From: Pseudonocardia lacus | Lineage (GTDB): Bacteria > Actinomycetota > Actinomycetes > Mycobacteriales > Pseudonocardiaceae | Direction: 5' to 3' | NCBI RefSeq assembly: GCF_018531445.1 | Contig: NZ_JAHDTH010000037.1 | Location: 1-46,975, forward strand | Length of the DNA stretch: 46,975 bases | In this document: piece by piece, positions 8,747-17,459 of the stretch | How positions within the stretch are numbered: position 1 is the first letter of the stretch | Layout of the letters: every line of letters begins with the position of its first letter | Made by a program: the position numbers and the translations under genes | Notes under the pieces: model-generated | The model's input: only the letters and a program-made list of their open reading frames with translations | The model's database searches: none | Told to the model about the DNA's origin: nothing

Positions 8747-8857
8747 TGCAGGCCCCCCGATCCCGCGTCGTTGTGCACACCCGGACCCGTCCCGGGACGG
8801 CGACCCGCCCGGATCCGGTGGCCACGCTAGACGCCGACCCCGACAGGGAGGACTGCC

Positions 8858-9028
8858 ATGATCCCGTCCCACCCGCACGACCCGGTCGCGCTCACCGAGC
8901 GGGAGCGGCGCCTGTTCGAGTCGATCGTGGAGCAGCTCGCCCTCGACGACCCGGAACTCGCCAACCGCCTGCGGGCCCGTTCGGCCGACGGCTACTGGAC
9001 CCGCTGGCTGCGGCGCCGCTTCGGCTGA
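8858..9028 (+). CDS. 56-residue DUF3040-like microprotein
   Basis: A short gene of 57 codons with GGGAGG at ideal distance from ATG 8858. The product begins MIPSHPHDPVALTERERRLF and continues ESIVEQLALDDPELANRLR. The pattern LTERERRLFE...L..DDPELA is that of the N-terminal helix of DUF3040 proteins, actinobacterial membrane proteins of ~100-130 residues with two transmembrane helices. Here the membrane part is missing and the protein ends with a basic WTRWLRRRFG tail. It could be a natural soluble short form or a truncated gene; the strong ribosome site favours expression. It is divergent from the methyltransferase. Confidence 0.65.
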   Translation: MIPSHPHDPVALTERERRLFESIVEQLALDDPELANRLRARSADGYWTRWLRRRFG

Positions 9029-9063
9029 CGCCCGTCCGAGCACCGCGCCTCCCCCTCGCGACG

Positions 9064-9100
9064 CTAGATGTCCTAGATGTCCCTAGATGTCCTAGATGTC
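9064..9100. repeat. Four tandem copies of CTAGATGTC over a stop codon
   Basis: The 9-base unit CTAGATGTC occurs four times (one extra C between copies 2 and 3). The innermost copy contains the last codons and TAG stop of the minus-strand phosphatase-family gene; the others repeat the GACATC-TAG end downstream. It looks like slippage duplication of the gene end. Confidence 0.9.
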
Positions 9101-10267
9101 GAGGTCGACCCAGACCGCGGCGTGGTCGGAGGCGGCGTGCTTCGCCGCGGTGATCTCCGGGTAGACCTCCCATCGCGCCGGGGGCCGGACGTTGCCGGGG
9201 TCGCCCCACAGACCGCGGCGCCAGACACCACCGCCGGTGGCCCGGGCCGCCAACTCCGGGGACAGCAGGAGGTAGTCCAGCCGGTTGGTGATCGAGCAGG
9301 ACTGGAAGCTGCCCGGGCGCGGACCGACGTCGAAGCCCGACAGGTCGTAGGCGTCGACGAGGTCGGAGCCCTGGCCGAACAGCGGCTCCAGCGTGGGGTG
9401 CCGGGTCGGGTCGTCGCGGTCGGGGCCCTTGTTGAAGTCGCCCAGCACCGCCACATGGCCGGCACCGTCGGCGCGCAGGCGGTCGTAGATGGCGCGCACC
9501 GCCGCGCTCTGCCGCCCGCGCAGCGGGTCGGGGTTCCCGCTGGAGAACGACTGGCTCTTGAGGTGGTTGAGCAGCACGTGCAGGGTCTCGCCGCCGGGCA
9601 GGGCCAGCGCGAAGACCGGGCAGTCACGGCTGAACAGCCGCTTGCCCGCCGGCGCGGCGGGCGCGGGGTCGGGCAGGTCGACGTGGCTGCGCATCCACGC
9701 GATGTCGATGGCGGCGGTGCAGAGCAGCCCGACGTCGATGCCCCGGGGGTCGTTGCCGTCGATGAGCATGGCCCTGCCGTAGCGCCCGTGCAGGAGCTCG
9801 TCGTTGAACCGCACCAGCGACGGGCGATCCTCGGCCTCCACGACGCACAGCACGTCGGCGGCGACGTCGTCGACGACCCGGGCGGTCATCCGGATCGCGG
9901 TCTCGTCGACCGGCTCGTCGATGAGCTCGACCCAGCCGATCCAGTCGCCGCGCCCGCCGGCCTCGATGCGCGGCTCGCCGTTGTCGGGGGCCACCAGGAA
10001 GTCGCCGCGGTTCTCCCGTAGCCACGCCCACGCCGTGTCGAGGTCGCGGTTGCGCCGGACCCCGGCCTCGGTCCGGCGCAGGACCCCGAGCACGACCAGC
10101 GCGTCGATCATCGCGGCGCGGTCGGCCGCGGTGTACTCCGCCTTCGCCGAGACCCGGGTGAACCGGTCGAACGCCTTCAGCACCGGCCGCCCGGCCGCGC
10201 GGTCGGCGGTGTCCATCGCCTTCGCCCTGGCGAACAGGTTCTCGACGTTGTAGGTCGCCAGTCTCAT
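9092..10267 (-). CDS. Endonuclease/exonuclease/phosphatase-family protein
   Basis: A 391-residue protein of the DNase I-like (EEP) fold. Landmarks: RLATYNVENLF at the N-terminus (metal/phosphate Asn), VVEAED (metal-binding Glu), GNDPRGIDVGLL, LLNHLKSQS, VLGDFNKGPD (active-site Asp and Asn) and the C-terminal SDHAAVWVDLDI (catalytic Asp-His). No signal peptide or membrane segment is visible, so it is probably cytoplasmic. Members cleave phosphodiesters in nucleic acids, phospholipids or small molecules; the substrate here cannot be told. The gene ends in a small tandem repeat that duplicates its stop codon. The region upstream of its start, towards 10360, carries no obvious promoter match. Confidence 0.88.
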   Translation of the reverse strand: MRLATYNVENLFARAKAMDTADRAAGRPVLKAFDRFTRVSAKAEYTAADRAAMIDALVVLGVLRRTEAGVRRNRDLDTAWAWLRENRGDFLVAPDNGEPRIEAGGRGDWIGWVELIDEPVDETAIRMTARVVDDVAADVLCVVEAEDRPSLVRFNDELLHGRYGRAMLIDGNDPRGIDVGLLCTAAIDIAWMRSHVDLPDPAPAAPAGKRLFSRDCPVFALALPGGETLHVLLNHLKSQSFSSGNPDPLRGRQSAAVRAIYDRLRADGAGHVAVLGDFNKGPDRDDPTRHPTLEPLFGQGSDLVDAYDLSGFDVGPRPGSFQSCSITNRLDYLLLSPELAARATGGGVWRRGLWGDPGNVRPPARWEVYPEITAAKHAASDHAAVWVDLDI

Positions 10268-10360
10268 CGCGGGTCCTCCTCCGGCCGGGCCGCCGCAGCC
10301 TAGGAGAGCGGGAGGGAGGAACCGATACGTCCGCGTGGCGCAGAGCGACCGATGGAGTGA

Positions 10361-10429
10361 GGCCCGTGCGGGACGCCGGGGGCACGTCCCGCACGGGCCG
10401 GAACCGGGACCGGTGGGGGGTGGTCCCGG
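10361..10429. terminator. Two successive hairpins downstream of hppD
   Basis: Hairpin 1: GGCCCGTGCGGGAC (10361-10374) pairs with GTCCCGCACGGGCC (10386-10399), an 11-base loop. Hairpin 2: CCGGGACC (10404-10411) pairs with GGTCCCGG (10422-10429). They begin 11 bases after the hppD stop on the minus strand and lack T-tracts, as is common in GC-rich actinomycetes. Confidence 0.7.
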
Positions 10430-10439
10430 GCTGCAGCGG

Positions 10440-12285
<1,846 letters not shown>

Positions 12286-12310
<25 letters not shown>

Positions 12311-12647
12311 ACCCGCTCCCCCACGGACAGGGCCGGGCTGACCGGCCACAGCATCCCCACCGTGATCGACGCGCGCTCGGCCGGCCCGGCCGGCGCAGGC
12401 GACCAGACCCCGGCGTAGTCGAGCCCGGCCAGCACCCCGCCCAGGACCCACAGCCCGGCGACCGCGACCGCGCACCCGAGCGACCAGGCCGCCGCAAGCG
12501 CCGCGCCCACACGATCGCGGTGGCCGTGAGGCCGACGAACACCGCGAGACCGGCCGCGTCGTGCGGGCTCCCCAGCGCGCGTCGGGCACCGAACACCACC
12601 ACCAGCGCCCCGGACAGCAGGAACGCGACGACCTGCACCCAGCCCAC
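12286..12647 (-). pseudogene. Frameshifted remnant of a small membrane protein (DUF998-like start)
   Basis: Two overlapping minus-strand frames together make membrane-protein sequence. From 12647 one frame gives MGWVQVVAFLLSGALVVVFG and then GLAVFVGLTATAIVWARR, like the WVQVANFVVSGLLV helix of DUF998 proteins. Hydrophobic sequence then continues in a second frame (ALAAAWSLGCAVAVAGLWVL, then GGVLAGLDYAGVW) to a stop at 12286. A shift near 12500 would join them. Because the second half does not look like DUF998, a fusion of two fragments is also possible. No ribosome site precedes the first frame. The remaining bases of 12311-12684 hold nothing else I can support. Confidence 0.4.
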
Positions 12648-12683
12648 GTTGGGGGCGAGCGGGCACTGACCGGCGCCACCGCG

Positions 12684-12753
12684 ACGTCGCAGAGTCCGCC
12701 TACCCGGCGCAGACCCCCGGAACTCTGCGCCGGGTAGGCAGACCCTGCGACGT
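12684..12753. repeat. Repeat family B: long hairpin forming the 3' end of the DUF2867 gene
   Basis: Arms of 29 bp (12685-12713 and 12724-12752, starting CGTCGCAG and ending CGGCGCAGA) around a 10-base loop. The only two mispairs are A.C on the plus strand, which become G.U wobbles in minus-strand RNA. The element supplies the last ~17 codons and the stop of the gene at 12700, suggesting insertion or terminator capture. Confidence 0.85.
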
Positions 12754-13233
12754 GACGGCGGCTAGCGCGAGGAGGCCGCGCAGCGCCTTGTGGGCGTCGC
12801 GGAGCAGGCCGGGGGCCAGGGTGCGGTGCAGGGCCGACAGCGGCGTCCAGACGGCGGCGGCGAGGTGGCGGTCGTAGCGCATGAAGGTCGCCAGCGAGAC
12901 CTGGCCGTCGGCGACGCGGACGACCATCCGCGACCGCAGGAACCAGGACGTCGCCTCCAGCCGCACGTGCTCGTCGTCGCTCGCGGCGACCCGCCAACCG
13001 GCGATGTGGTTGAACGAATGGCGCGAGGCCAGCCGCATGCCCAGCAGCACCCGGAAGATGAACTGCCCGCCCCGGCCGGCGATGTCCTCGATCATCACCC
13101 GGGCCCACCGCTCGGGCGGCCATCGCCCGACGTCGTCGGCGGTGAGCGTGAACAGGTCGACGTAGTCGGGTTCACCCAGCGCGCCGAGGTCGCGGACGGT
13201 GTCGGGGACGGGTTGCTGCTGGTGGACGGTCAT
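12700..13233 (-). CDS. DUF2867-family protein
   Basis: A 177-residue protein fitting the DUF2867 pattern: YVDLFTLTADDVGRWPPERWAR, FIFRVLLGMRL, HIAGWRV, LEATSWFLRSRMVVRV, SLATFMRYDR and VWTPLSALHRTLAPGLLRDA. The family is widespread in actinomycetes, often beside a TetR gene, and its biochemical role is unknown. The natural domain ends near residue 160; the final residues (SQGLPTRRRVPGVCAG) are encoded by repeat B and have no counterpart in the family pattern. The ATG at 13233 is 8 bases from a perfect palindrome shared with the divergent TetR gene, so it is very probably repressed by that regulator. Confidence 0.8.
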   Translation of the reverse strand: MTVHQQQPVPDTVRDLGALGEPDYVDLFTLTADDVGRWPPERWARVMIEDIAGRGGQFIFRVLLGMRLASRHSFNHIAGWRVAASDDEHVRLEATSWFLRSRMVVRVADGQVSLATFMRYDRHLAAAVWTPLSALHRTLAPGLLRDAHKALRGLLALAAVTSQGLPTRRRVPGVCAG

Positions 13234-13241
13234 ACCAGGTA

Positions 13242-13263
13242 ACATACAGACATGTCTGTATGT
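13242..13263. promoter_or_regulatory. 22-bp perfect palindrome, TetR operator candidate
   Basis: ACATACAGACA followed directly by its exact reverse complement. It fills the gap between the DUF2867 start (13233) and the TetR gene and covers the TetR gene's own ATG at 13260. A perfect, uninterrupted dyad of this length between divergent genes, one encoding a TetR protein, is a strong operator candidate. Confidence 0.8.
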
Positions 13264-13868
13264 GGGCCAGAGCGGTGACCGGCGCCAGATCCACCCAGGC
13301 CGATCGGCGCGCGCGGAGCCGGGCGGCGCTTCTGGAGGCGGCCGCGCGCGGGCTCTCCCGGTTCGGGTACGCGAACCTGGCGCTGGAGCGGGTGGCCGCG
13401 GCGGCCGGCTACTCGCGCGGCGCGCTCTACCACCAGTTCGCCGGCAAGGAGGAGCTGGCGCTGGCCGTGGTGGGCTGGGTCGACGAGACCTGGTACGCCG
13501 AGGTCGGCCGGGCGGGCCGGGAGGCCCCCGACCCCGTGGCCGCGCTGGTCGCGATCGCCCGCGGGCACGCCGTCTACTGCCGGCGCGACGTGGGACGGGT
13601 GATGATGACCCTGCGGGTCGAGTTCGCCGCGCAGGACCACCCGGTCGGCCGGGCGCTGGCCGACGTCATCGCCCGCCTCACGGCCGACTGCACGGCCCTG
13701 GTCGAGGCCGGCCGCGCCGACGGCACGATCCCGCCCGGGCCACCCGCGGACGTGCTCGCCATCGCCTACCTCGGCACGATCGAGGCGATCGGCATCTCGC
13801 TGTCCGGACAGGAACCGCACGACGCCGACCTGGCCGAACGCGCCACCCGGGGCCTGCTCGGCGTCTGA
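13260..13868 (+). CDS. TetR-family transcriptional regulator
   Basis: A 202-residue TetR/AcrR regulator. The DNA-binding part (residues ~17-65) reads RSRAALLEAAARGLSRFGY, LALERVAAAAGYSRGALYHQF, then AGKEELALAVV. The C-terminal ligand domain (~80-200) has the helix RLTADCTALVEAGRADGTIPP common in TetR proteins. The ATG at 13260 lies inside the palindromic operator, so the transcript would be leaderless or nearly so; the in-frame GTG at 13275 is an alternative, but has no good ribosome site either. Divergent from, and presumably controlling, the DUF2867 gene. The inducer is unknown. Confidence 0.9.
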   Translation: MWARAVTGARSTQADRRARSRAALLEAAARGLSRFGYANLALERVAAAAGYSRGALYHQFAGKEELALAVVGWVDETWYAEVGRAGREAPDPVAALVAIARGHAVYCRRDVGRVMMTLRVEFAAQDHPVGRALADVIARLTADCTALVEAGRADGTIPPGPPADVLAIAYLGTIEAIGISLSGQEPHDADLAERATRGLLGV

Positions 13869-13871
13869 GGT

Positions 13872-14201
13872 TCAGGTGCGCACGCGGGCGCCGGGAACCT
13901 CGACGCCGCGGCCGTGCACCCGGGCGGCCCAGTCGGCGAGCCGCCGGGTGACGCACGGCCAGGGCATGAACGCGATCCCGGTGCCGCCCTTCGCGCAGAT
14001 CCGTGCGGAGCAGAAGCCCTCCGGGGTCGGGACGTGGGTCTGCCTCATCCGGGTCCAGACCTCCACCTGCACCGCCAACTCCGCGACGAAGTCGAGGTAG
14101 CGCACGGCGTGCGTGGACGCCGACGAGATGAGCTGCCGCGCGGGGTCCTCACCTGCCCCATCCACCGGGTGCTCGATGTTCGGTTCGCCGTCCTCGGTCA
14201 C
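13872..14201 (-). CDS. Conserved hypothetical protein, about 109 residues
   Basis: I do not recognise a named family. The product reads VTEDGEPNIEHPVDGAGEDP at the start, then a helical middle (RYLDFVAELAVQVEVWTRMR) and a conserved-looking end with CSARICAKGGTG and WPCVTRRLADWAARVHG. Three cysteines could bind a metal, but this is speculation. The GTG at 14201 is preferred because GAGGGGG precedes it; the frame stays open to an ATG at 14258 without a ribosome site. It is convergent with the TetR gene (3 bases apart) and divergent from the small HTH gene, a possible regulatory pair. Confidence 0.65.
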   Translation of the reverse strand: MTEDGEPNIEHPVDGAGEDPARQLISSASTHAVRYLDFVAELAVQVEVWTRMRQTHVPTPEGFCSARICAKGGTGIAFMPWPCVTRRLADWAARVHGRGVEVPGARVRT

Positions 14202-14367
14202 GCGCCGTACCCCCTCAGTTACAGAGCAGCCCGCGCGAGCGTAGCTCAAATCAGACATGAGTGCGCAGCAGTCTCTTGTGAGGAGCGGAAGTCCGCATCA
14301 AACCATGCTGGTGAGTTCCGGTGTTCGTGCAGGTAGCGCGGTGTACGAGAAGACGTACTGTGATCGA

Positions 14368-14553
14368 ATGCCGCGCTCTCCGGGACTGCTCACGACGCGT
14401 GAGGCGGCAGAGGCGATCGGTATCAACTACAAGACCCTCCAGCGCTACGTCCGCGAAGGCACTGTCATCCCGACGATCCGGCTGCCGGGCGGGCAGATGC
14501 GCTGGGACCTCGACGACCTCAAGGACCAGCTGCGCGGCAAGCCCCGCGACTAG
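14368..14553 (+). CDS. Small helix-turn-helix protein (BldC/excisionase-like)
   Basis: A 61-residue protein that is almost entirely a MerR-type winged helix: PGLLTTREAAEAIGINYKTL, QRYVREGTVIPTIRLPGGQM, then RWDLDDLKDQL. This is the BldC/excisionase-like class used by small actinobacterial regulators. The ATG at 14368 matches where the domain begins; there is no ribosome site, and TACTGT at 14356-14361 could be a -10 element for a leaderless transcript. A short dyad (GTACG, 6 bases, CGTAC at 14343-14358) overlaps that -10 and may be an autoregulatory site. Local base composition is visibly less GC-rich than its neighbours. It overlaps the 3' end of a minus-strand remnant by 4 bases. Confidence 0.75.
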   Translation: MPRSPGLLTTREAAEAIGINYKTLQRYVREGTVIPTIRLPGGQMRWDLDDLKDQLRGKPRD

Positions 14554-14837
14554 CGCACGCAGTCGTAGGTCGCCTCGATCTCCGGGCCGAGGTCGACGAC
14601 CTCGACGTCGGCCGGGGTGATCCCGGCGAAGGACCGGGCGTCGACGCCGAGGTCGGCCCACTTCGCCGTCGTGTGAGCGTCGTCGGCGAAGGTCAGGGCG
14701 ATCTCGCCGCCGTCGGACAGCAGCATCCCGTGGGTCTTCAGCGCCCGCAGGATCACCCGCTCTCCCTCGGAGAACGGCGTCTCGTCGAACGCGGCGGCCA
14801 GCCGGAACCGGACCCCGTAGGGAGGGGCGTCGGGGTT
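14550..14837 (-). pseudogene. C-terminal fragment of a larger secreted/hypothetical protein
   Basis: About 95 codons of clean coding sequence (PDAPPYGVRFRLAAAFDETP, GERVILRALKTHGMLLSDGG and EIEATYDCVR) resemble the C-terminal end of a family of larger uncharacterised proteins in which an RFRL...ALK.GM.L.D.G motif is C-terminal. Nothing similar precedes it: upstream the frame runs into repeat family D (14880-14939) and repeat family A (15003-15067). No start with a ribosome site is present. The likely reading is a gene that lost its N-terminal part in a repeat-associated rearrangement. The family recollection is moderate; the truncation is clear from the context. Confidence 0.55.
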
Positions 14838-14879
14838 GTCGCTGGTCGGACCGCCGGCGTGGCCGGCGGACGCCGCCGA

Positions 14880-14939
14880 GTTGGACGAGAGCCACCCTCG
14901 TGCGACCAGGTTGGACGAAAGCCGCGCTCGTGCGGCGCG
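14880..14939. repeat. Repeat family D, remote pair in inverse orientation
   Basis: Two 30-bp units, each beginning GTTGGACGA[G/A]AGCC and containing CTCGTGCG, lie head to tail. Read on the minus strand they give GGCT[C/T]TCGTCCAAC, the core of the tandem array at 43923-44062. They sit just upstream of the truncated gene remnant at 14550-14837. Confidence 0.8.
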
Positions 14940-15002
14940 GTTGCCCGCGGAGCGGGTCCTCAGCCCTGCGAGGAGGGTGACCGTGCCGCGCGAGTCCGGC
15001 AC

Positions 15003-15067
15003 CCGTCGAGAACGAACTTGTCGTGATCGAATAGCCCTGTTGATCACGACAAGTTCGTTCTCGACGG
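15003..15067. repeat. Repeat family A, copy 2
   Basis: Perfect 26-bp arms (15003-15028 and 15042-15067) around a 13-base loop. The arm core GTCGAGAACGAACTTGTCG differs from copy 1 by one G-to-C change, and the opposite arm carries the matching change, so pairing is kept. It lies just beyond the stop of the minus-strand gene at 15073, where it could act as its terminator. Confidence 0.9.
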
Positions 15068-15072
15068 TGGGG

Positions 15073-15606
15073 TCAGCCGGTGGCGGCCGAGTGCGTCGCG
15101 GCGAGGTGGCGGTAGGCCTCGGCGTTGAGCAGGATCGACTCCCGCTCCTGCTCGGTCAGCTCCCGGCGCACCTTGCCTGGCACGCCGGCCACCAGCGAGC
15201 CCGGCGGCACCTCGGTGCCCTCCAGGACCACCGCGCCGGCCGCGATCAGCGAGCCGGCGCCGATGCGGGCCCCGTTGAGCACCACGGCGCCCATCCCGAC
15301 CAGCACGTCGTCGCCGACGGTGCAGCCGTGCAGCACCGCCCGGTGCCCCACGCTCACCCCGGAGCCGATGGTCAGCGGGAAGCCCGGGTCGGCGTGCAGG
15401 ACGCTGCCGTCCTGGACGTTGCTGCCCGGACCGACGGTGATCGAGTCCATGTCGGCGCGCAGCACGCTGGCGTACCAGACGCTGGCCCGCTCGGCGACCG
15501 TCACCCGGCCGGCCAGCACGACCGTCGGCGCGACCCAGGCCTCGGCGTGCACCCGGGGCGCGGCGTCGCCGATCGGGATCGCCGTGTAGGGCGCGACGGC
15601 CGTCAC
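15073..15606 (-). CDS. Gamma-carbonic-anhydrase-like hexapeptide-repeat protein
   Basis: A 177-residue left-handed beta-helix protein of the gamma-carbonic anhydrase/PaaY-like family. Hexapeptide turns run from ~25 to 140 (VVLAGRVTVAERASVWYASV, VGPGSNVQDGSV, SGVSVGHRAVLHGCTVGDDV). The metal-binding histidines of the family are apparent in VLHAD and in VGHRAVLHGC, so a trimeric zinc or iron enzyme is plausible. The GTG start overlaps the hmgA stop by four bases, implying translational coupling with homogentisate dioxygenase. Known relatives hydrate CO2 or hydrolyse CoA thioesters (PaaY); a repair role beside aromatic catabolism would fit the latter, but this is inference. Confidence 0.87.
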   Translation of the reverse strand: MTAVAPYTAIPIGDAAPRVHAEAWVAPTVVLAGRVTVAERASVWYASVLRADMDSITVGPGSNVQDGSVLHADPGFPLTIGSGVSVGHRAVLHGCTVGDDVLVGMGAVVLNGARIGAGSLIAAGAVVLEGTEVPPGSLVAGVPGKVRRELTEQERESILLNAEAYRHLAATHSAATG

Positions 15607-16802
15607 CGCTGCGGCCCCCGGCCCGACCAGGTCCACGCGTAGGCCGGGTCCTCCGATGCGGTGCCGCCCTCGCCCAGCTCCAGCGGGCGGAACGTGTCGA
15701 CCATGACGGCGAGCTCGTCGAAGGACTCCGCGCCGATCGAGCGCTCGACGGCCGCGGGCTGCGGGCCGTGGCTGTGCCCGCCCGGGTGCAGGCTGATCGA
15801 GCCCTGGCCGATGCCCGAGCCCTTGCGGGCCTCGTAGTTGCCGCCGCAGTAGAACATGACCTCGTCGGAGTCGACGTTGGCGTGGTAGTAGGGCACCGGG
15901 ATCGACAGCGGGTGGTAGTCGACCTTGCGGGGCACGAAGTTGCAGATCACGAAGTTGTTGCCCTCGAACACCTGGTGCACCGGCGGCGGCTGGTGCACCC
16001 GGCCGGTGATCGGCTCGAAGTCCGACACGTTGAACGTGTACGGGTAGAGGCAGCCGTCCCAGCCGACGACGTCGAACGGGTGCGTCGGGTAGACGTAGCG
16101 GGTGCCGGTGACGCCGCGCGAACCCCGGTGCTTGACCAGCACCTCCACGTCGGTGCCGTCGACGAGCAGCGGCTCGCCGGGGCCGTGCAGGTCGCGCTCG
16201 CAGTAGGGCGAGTGCTCCAGCAGCTGCCCGTAGCGGGAGAGGTAGCGCTTGGGCGGGGCGATGTGGGAGTTCGCCTCGATCACGTACGCCCGCAGCGGCT
16301 CGGTGCCGGTCGGGACCCAGCGGTGGGTCGTCGAGCGGGGCAGCAGGACGTAGTCGCCCTGGCGCGCGATGAGCGCCCCGAAGATCGTCTCCACGGTGGC
16401 CTCGCCGGACTCGACGTAGACGCACTCGTCGCCCAGCGCGTTGCGGTACAGCGGCGACGACTCGCCGGCGGCGACGTAGGAGATGCGCACGTCGGCGTTG
16501 CCCAGCACCAGCCGGCGCCCGGTGACGACGTCGGCGCGCTTCCACTCCTCCCCCGGGAACAGGCTGTGCAGCTTGAGGTGGCGGGGCAGCAGCGGGCGGT
16601 TCTCGGTGGTCCGCTGGTCGGGCAGCTCCCACACGGTGGCGTCGACCAGCGCCGAGGGCACGCCGCGGTGGTAGAGCAGCGACGAGTCCGAGGAGAAGCC
16701 CTCCTCGCCCATCAGCTCCTCGTAGAACAGACCGCCCTCGGGCGTGCGGTGCTGGGTGTGGCGCTTGGGCGGGATGCTGCCCACGCTGCGGTAGTACGCC
16801 AT
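15603..16802 (-). CDS. hmgA: Homogentisate 1,2-dioxygenase
   Basis: A 399-residue cupin-fold ring-cleavage enzyme that converts homogentisate to maleylacetoacetate. Signature stretches: YYRSVGSIPPKRHTQHR at the start, KLHSLFPGEEW, PTHPFDVVGWDGCLYPYTFN, YYHANVDSDEVMFYCGGNYE and SISLHPGGHSHGPQP. H307, E314 and a histidine of HPGGHSHGP (probably H345) are the likely iron ligands. At ~400 residues it is the shorter bacterial form. Maleylacetoacetate isomerase and fumarylacetoacetase are not in the window. Just upstream, a pair of ACTAGT palindromes (16825-16848) and a downstream-facing MarR gene suggest MarR control, as for homogentisate genes in other bacteria. Confidence 0.93.
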   Translation of the reverse strand: MAYYRSVGSIPPKRHTQHRTPEGGLFYEELMGEEGFSSDSSLLYHRGVPSALVDATVWELPDQRTTENRPLLPRHLKLHSLFPGEEWKRADVVTGRRLVLGNADVRISYVAAGESSPLYRNALGDECVYVESGEATVETIFGALIARQGDYVLLPRSTTHRWVPTGTEPLRAYVIEANSHIAPPKRYLSRYGQLLEHSPYCERDLHGPGEPLLVDGTDVEVLVKHRGSRGVTGTRYVYPTHPFDVVGWDGCLYPYTFNVSDFEPITGRVHQPPPVHQVFEGNNFVICNFVPRKVDYHPLSIPVPYYHANVDSDEVMFYCGGNYEARKGSGIGQGSISLHPGGHSHGPQPAAVERSIGAESFDELAVMVDTFRPLELGEGGTASEDPAYAWTWSGRGPQR

Positions 16803-16824
16803 GCTCGCCTCCTCGGGAGCGTCG

Positions 16825-16848
16825 AACTAGTCAATATCTGAACTAGTT
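16825..16848. promoter_or_regulatory. Paired ACTAGT palindromes upstream of hmgA
   Basis: AACTAGTC at 16825-16832 and AACTAGTT at 16841-16848, each built on the self-complementary ACTAGT, with centres 16 bp apart. They lie 23 bases before the hmgA start in an AT-richer patch (CAATATCTG between them). MarR proteins bind short AT-rich palindromes, and a MarR gene ends at 16890. Confidence 0.6.
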
Positions 16849-16889
16849 TCCGCCCAGGGTAGTCGCCGCCCGGCGGGCACGAAACCCCC

Positions 16890-17423
16890 TCAGCGGCGGT
16901 TGCGGGCCTCGAACTCGCGGTGCCCGATGATCAGCTTGTCCAGCAGCATCACCAGGATGCGCTGCTCGGCCTCGGTGAGCACGGCGGTCCAGCCGGCCTC
17001 GCGCTCGTTGTGCTCGCGGAAGACGTCGACCATCTCGGCGTGCCCGGCCCCGGTCAGCGACAGCCGCACCGAGCGGCCGTCGCGCTCGTCGGGGGTGCGG
17101 GCCAGCAGGCCCTCCGCGACCAGGCCCTTGGCCAGGTTGGAGACCGCGGCCCGACTCATCCCGGTCAGCCGGGCCGCGCCGCTGGGCTCCAGCGGCCCGG
17201 CCAACCACACCACGAACAGCAGCCGGAACGCCGACCACGACCGCCCCCGCGGCCGGTGCACCGCGGCCTCCAGGTCGTAGGTGACCAGGTCGGAGGCCCG
17301 GTTGAGGGTGAGCAGGACCTCGGTGGCCAACTGGTGGCGGAAGCCGTACTCCCCGGCGAGGCGCTCGTTGGCCAGCGCAACGAACGACCAGAAGTCCAGG
17401 TCGGCCGGCTCGCTGACGCTCAC
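16890..17423 (-). CDS. MarR-family transcriptional regulator
   Basis: A 177-residue MarR protein. The winged helix is clear: SAFRLLFVVWLAGPLEPSGA, ARLTGMSRAAVSNLAKGLVA, LLARTPDERDGRSVRLSLT, the last being the wing with its conserved D-x-R. Flanking helices form the dimer interface (residues ~5-45 and 130-177). The GTG at 17423 starts MSVSEPADLDF. It lies upstream of hmgA on the same strand, separated by 87 bp that hold a double palindrome, so it probably represses hmgA in response to homogentisate or a related aromatic. It might instead be cotranscribed with hmgA. Confidence 0.88.
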   Translation of the reverse strand: MSVSEPADLDFWSFVALANERLAGEYGFRHQLATEVLLTLNRASDLVTYDLEAAVHRPRGRSWSAFRLLFVVWLAGPLEPSGAARLTGMSRAAVSNLAKGLVAEGLLARTPDERDGRSVRLSLTGAGHAEMVDVFREHNEREAGWTAVLTEAEQRILVMLLDKLIIGHREFEARNRR

Positions 17424-17459
17424 CGGCCCGATACTAGCCCTGAGTAGTACACGTGTGAA

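Noticed and set aside
14257..14367. ATG at 14257 as the start of the small HTH protein
   Set aside because: The upstream codons are not conserved-looking, and the domain begins at MPRSPGLLTTRE; a -10-like TACTGT lies between.
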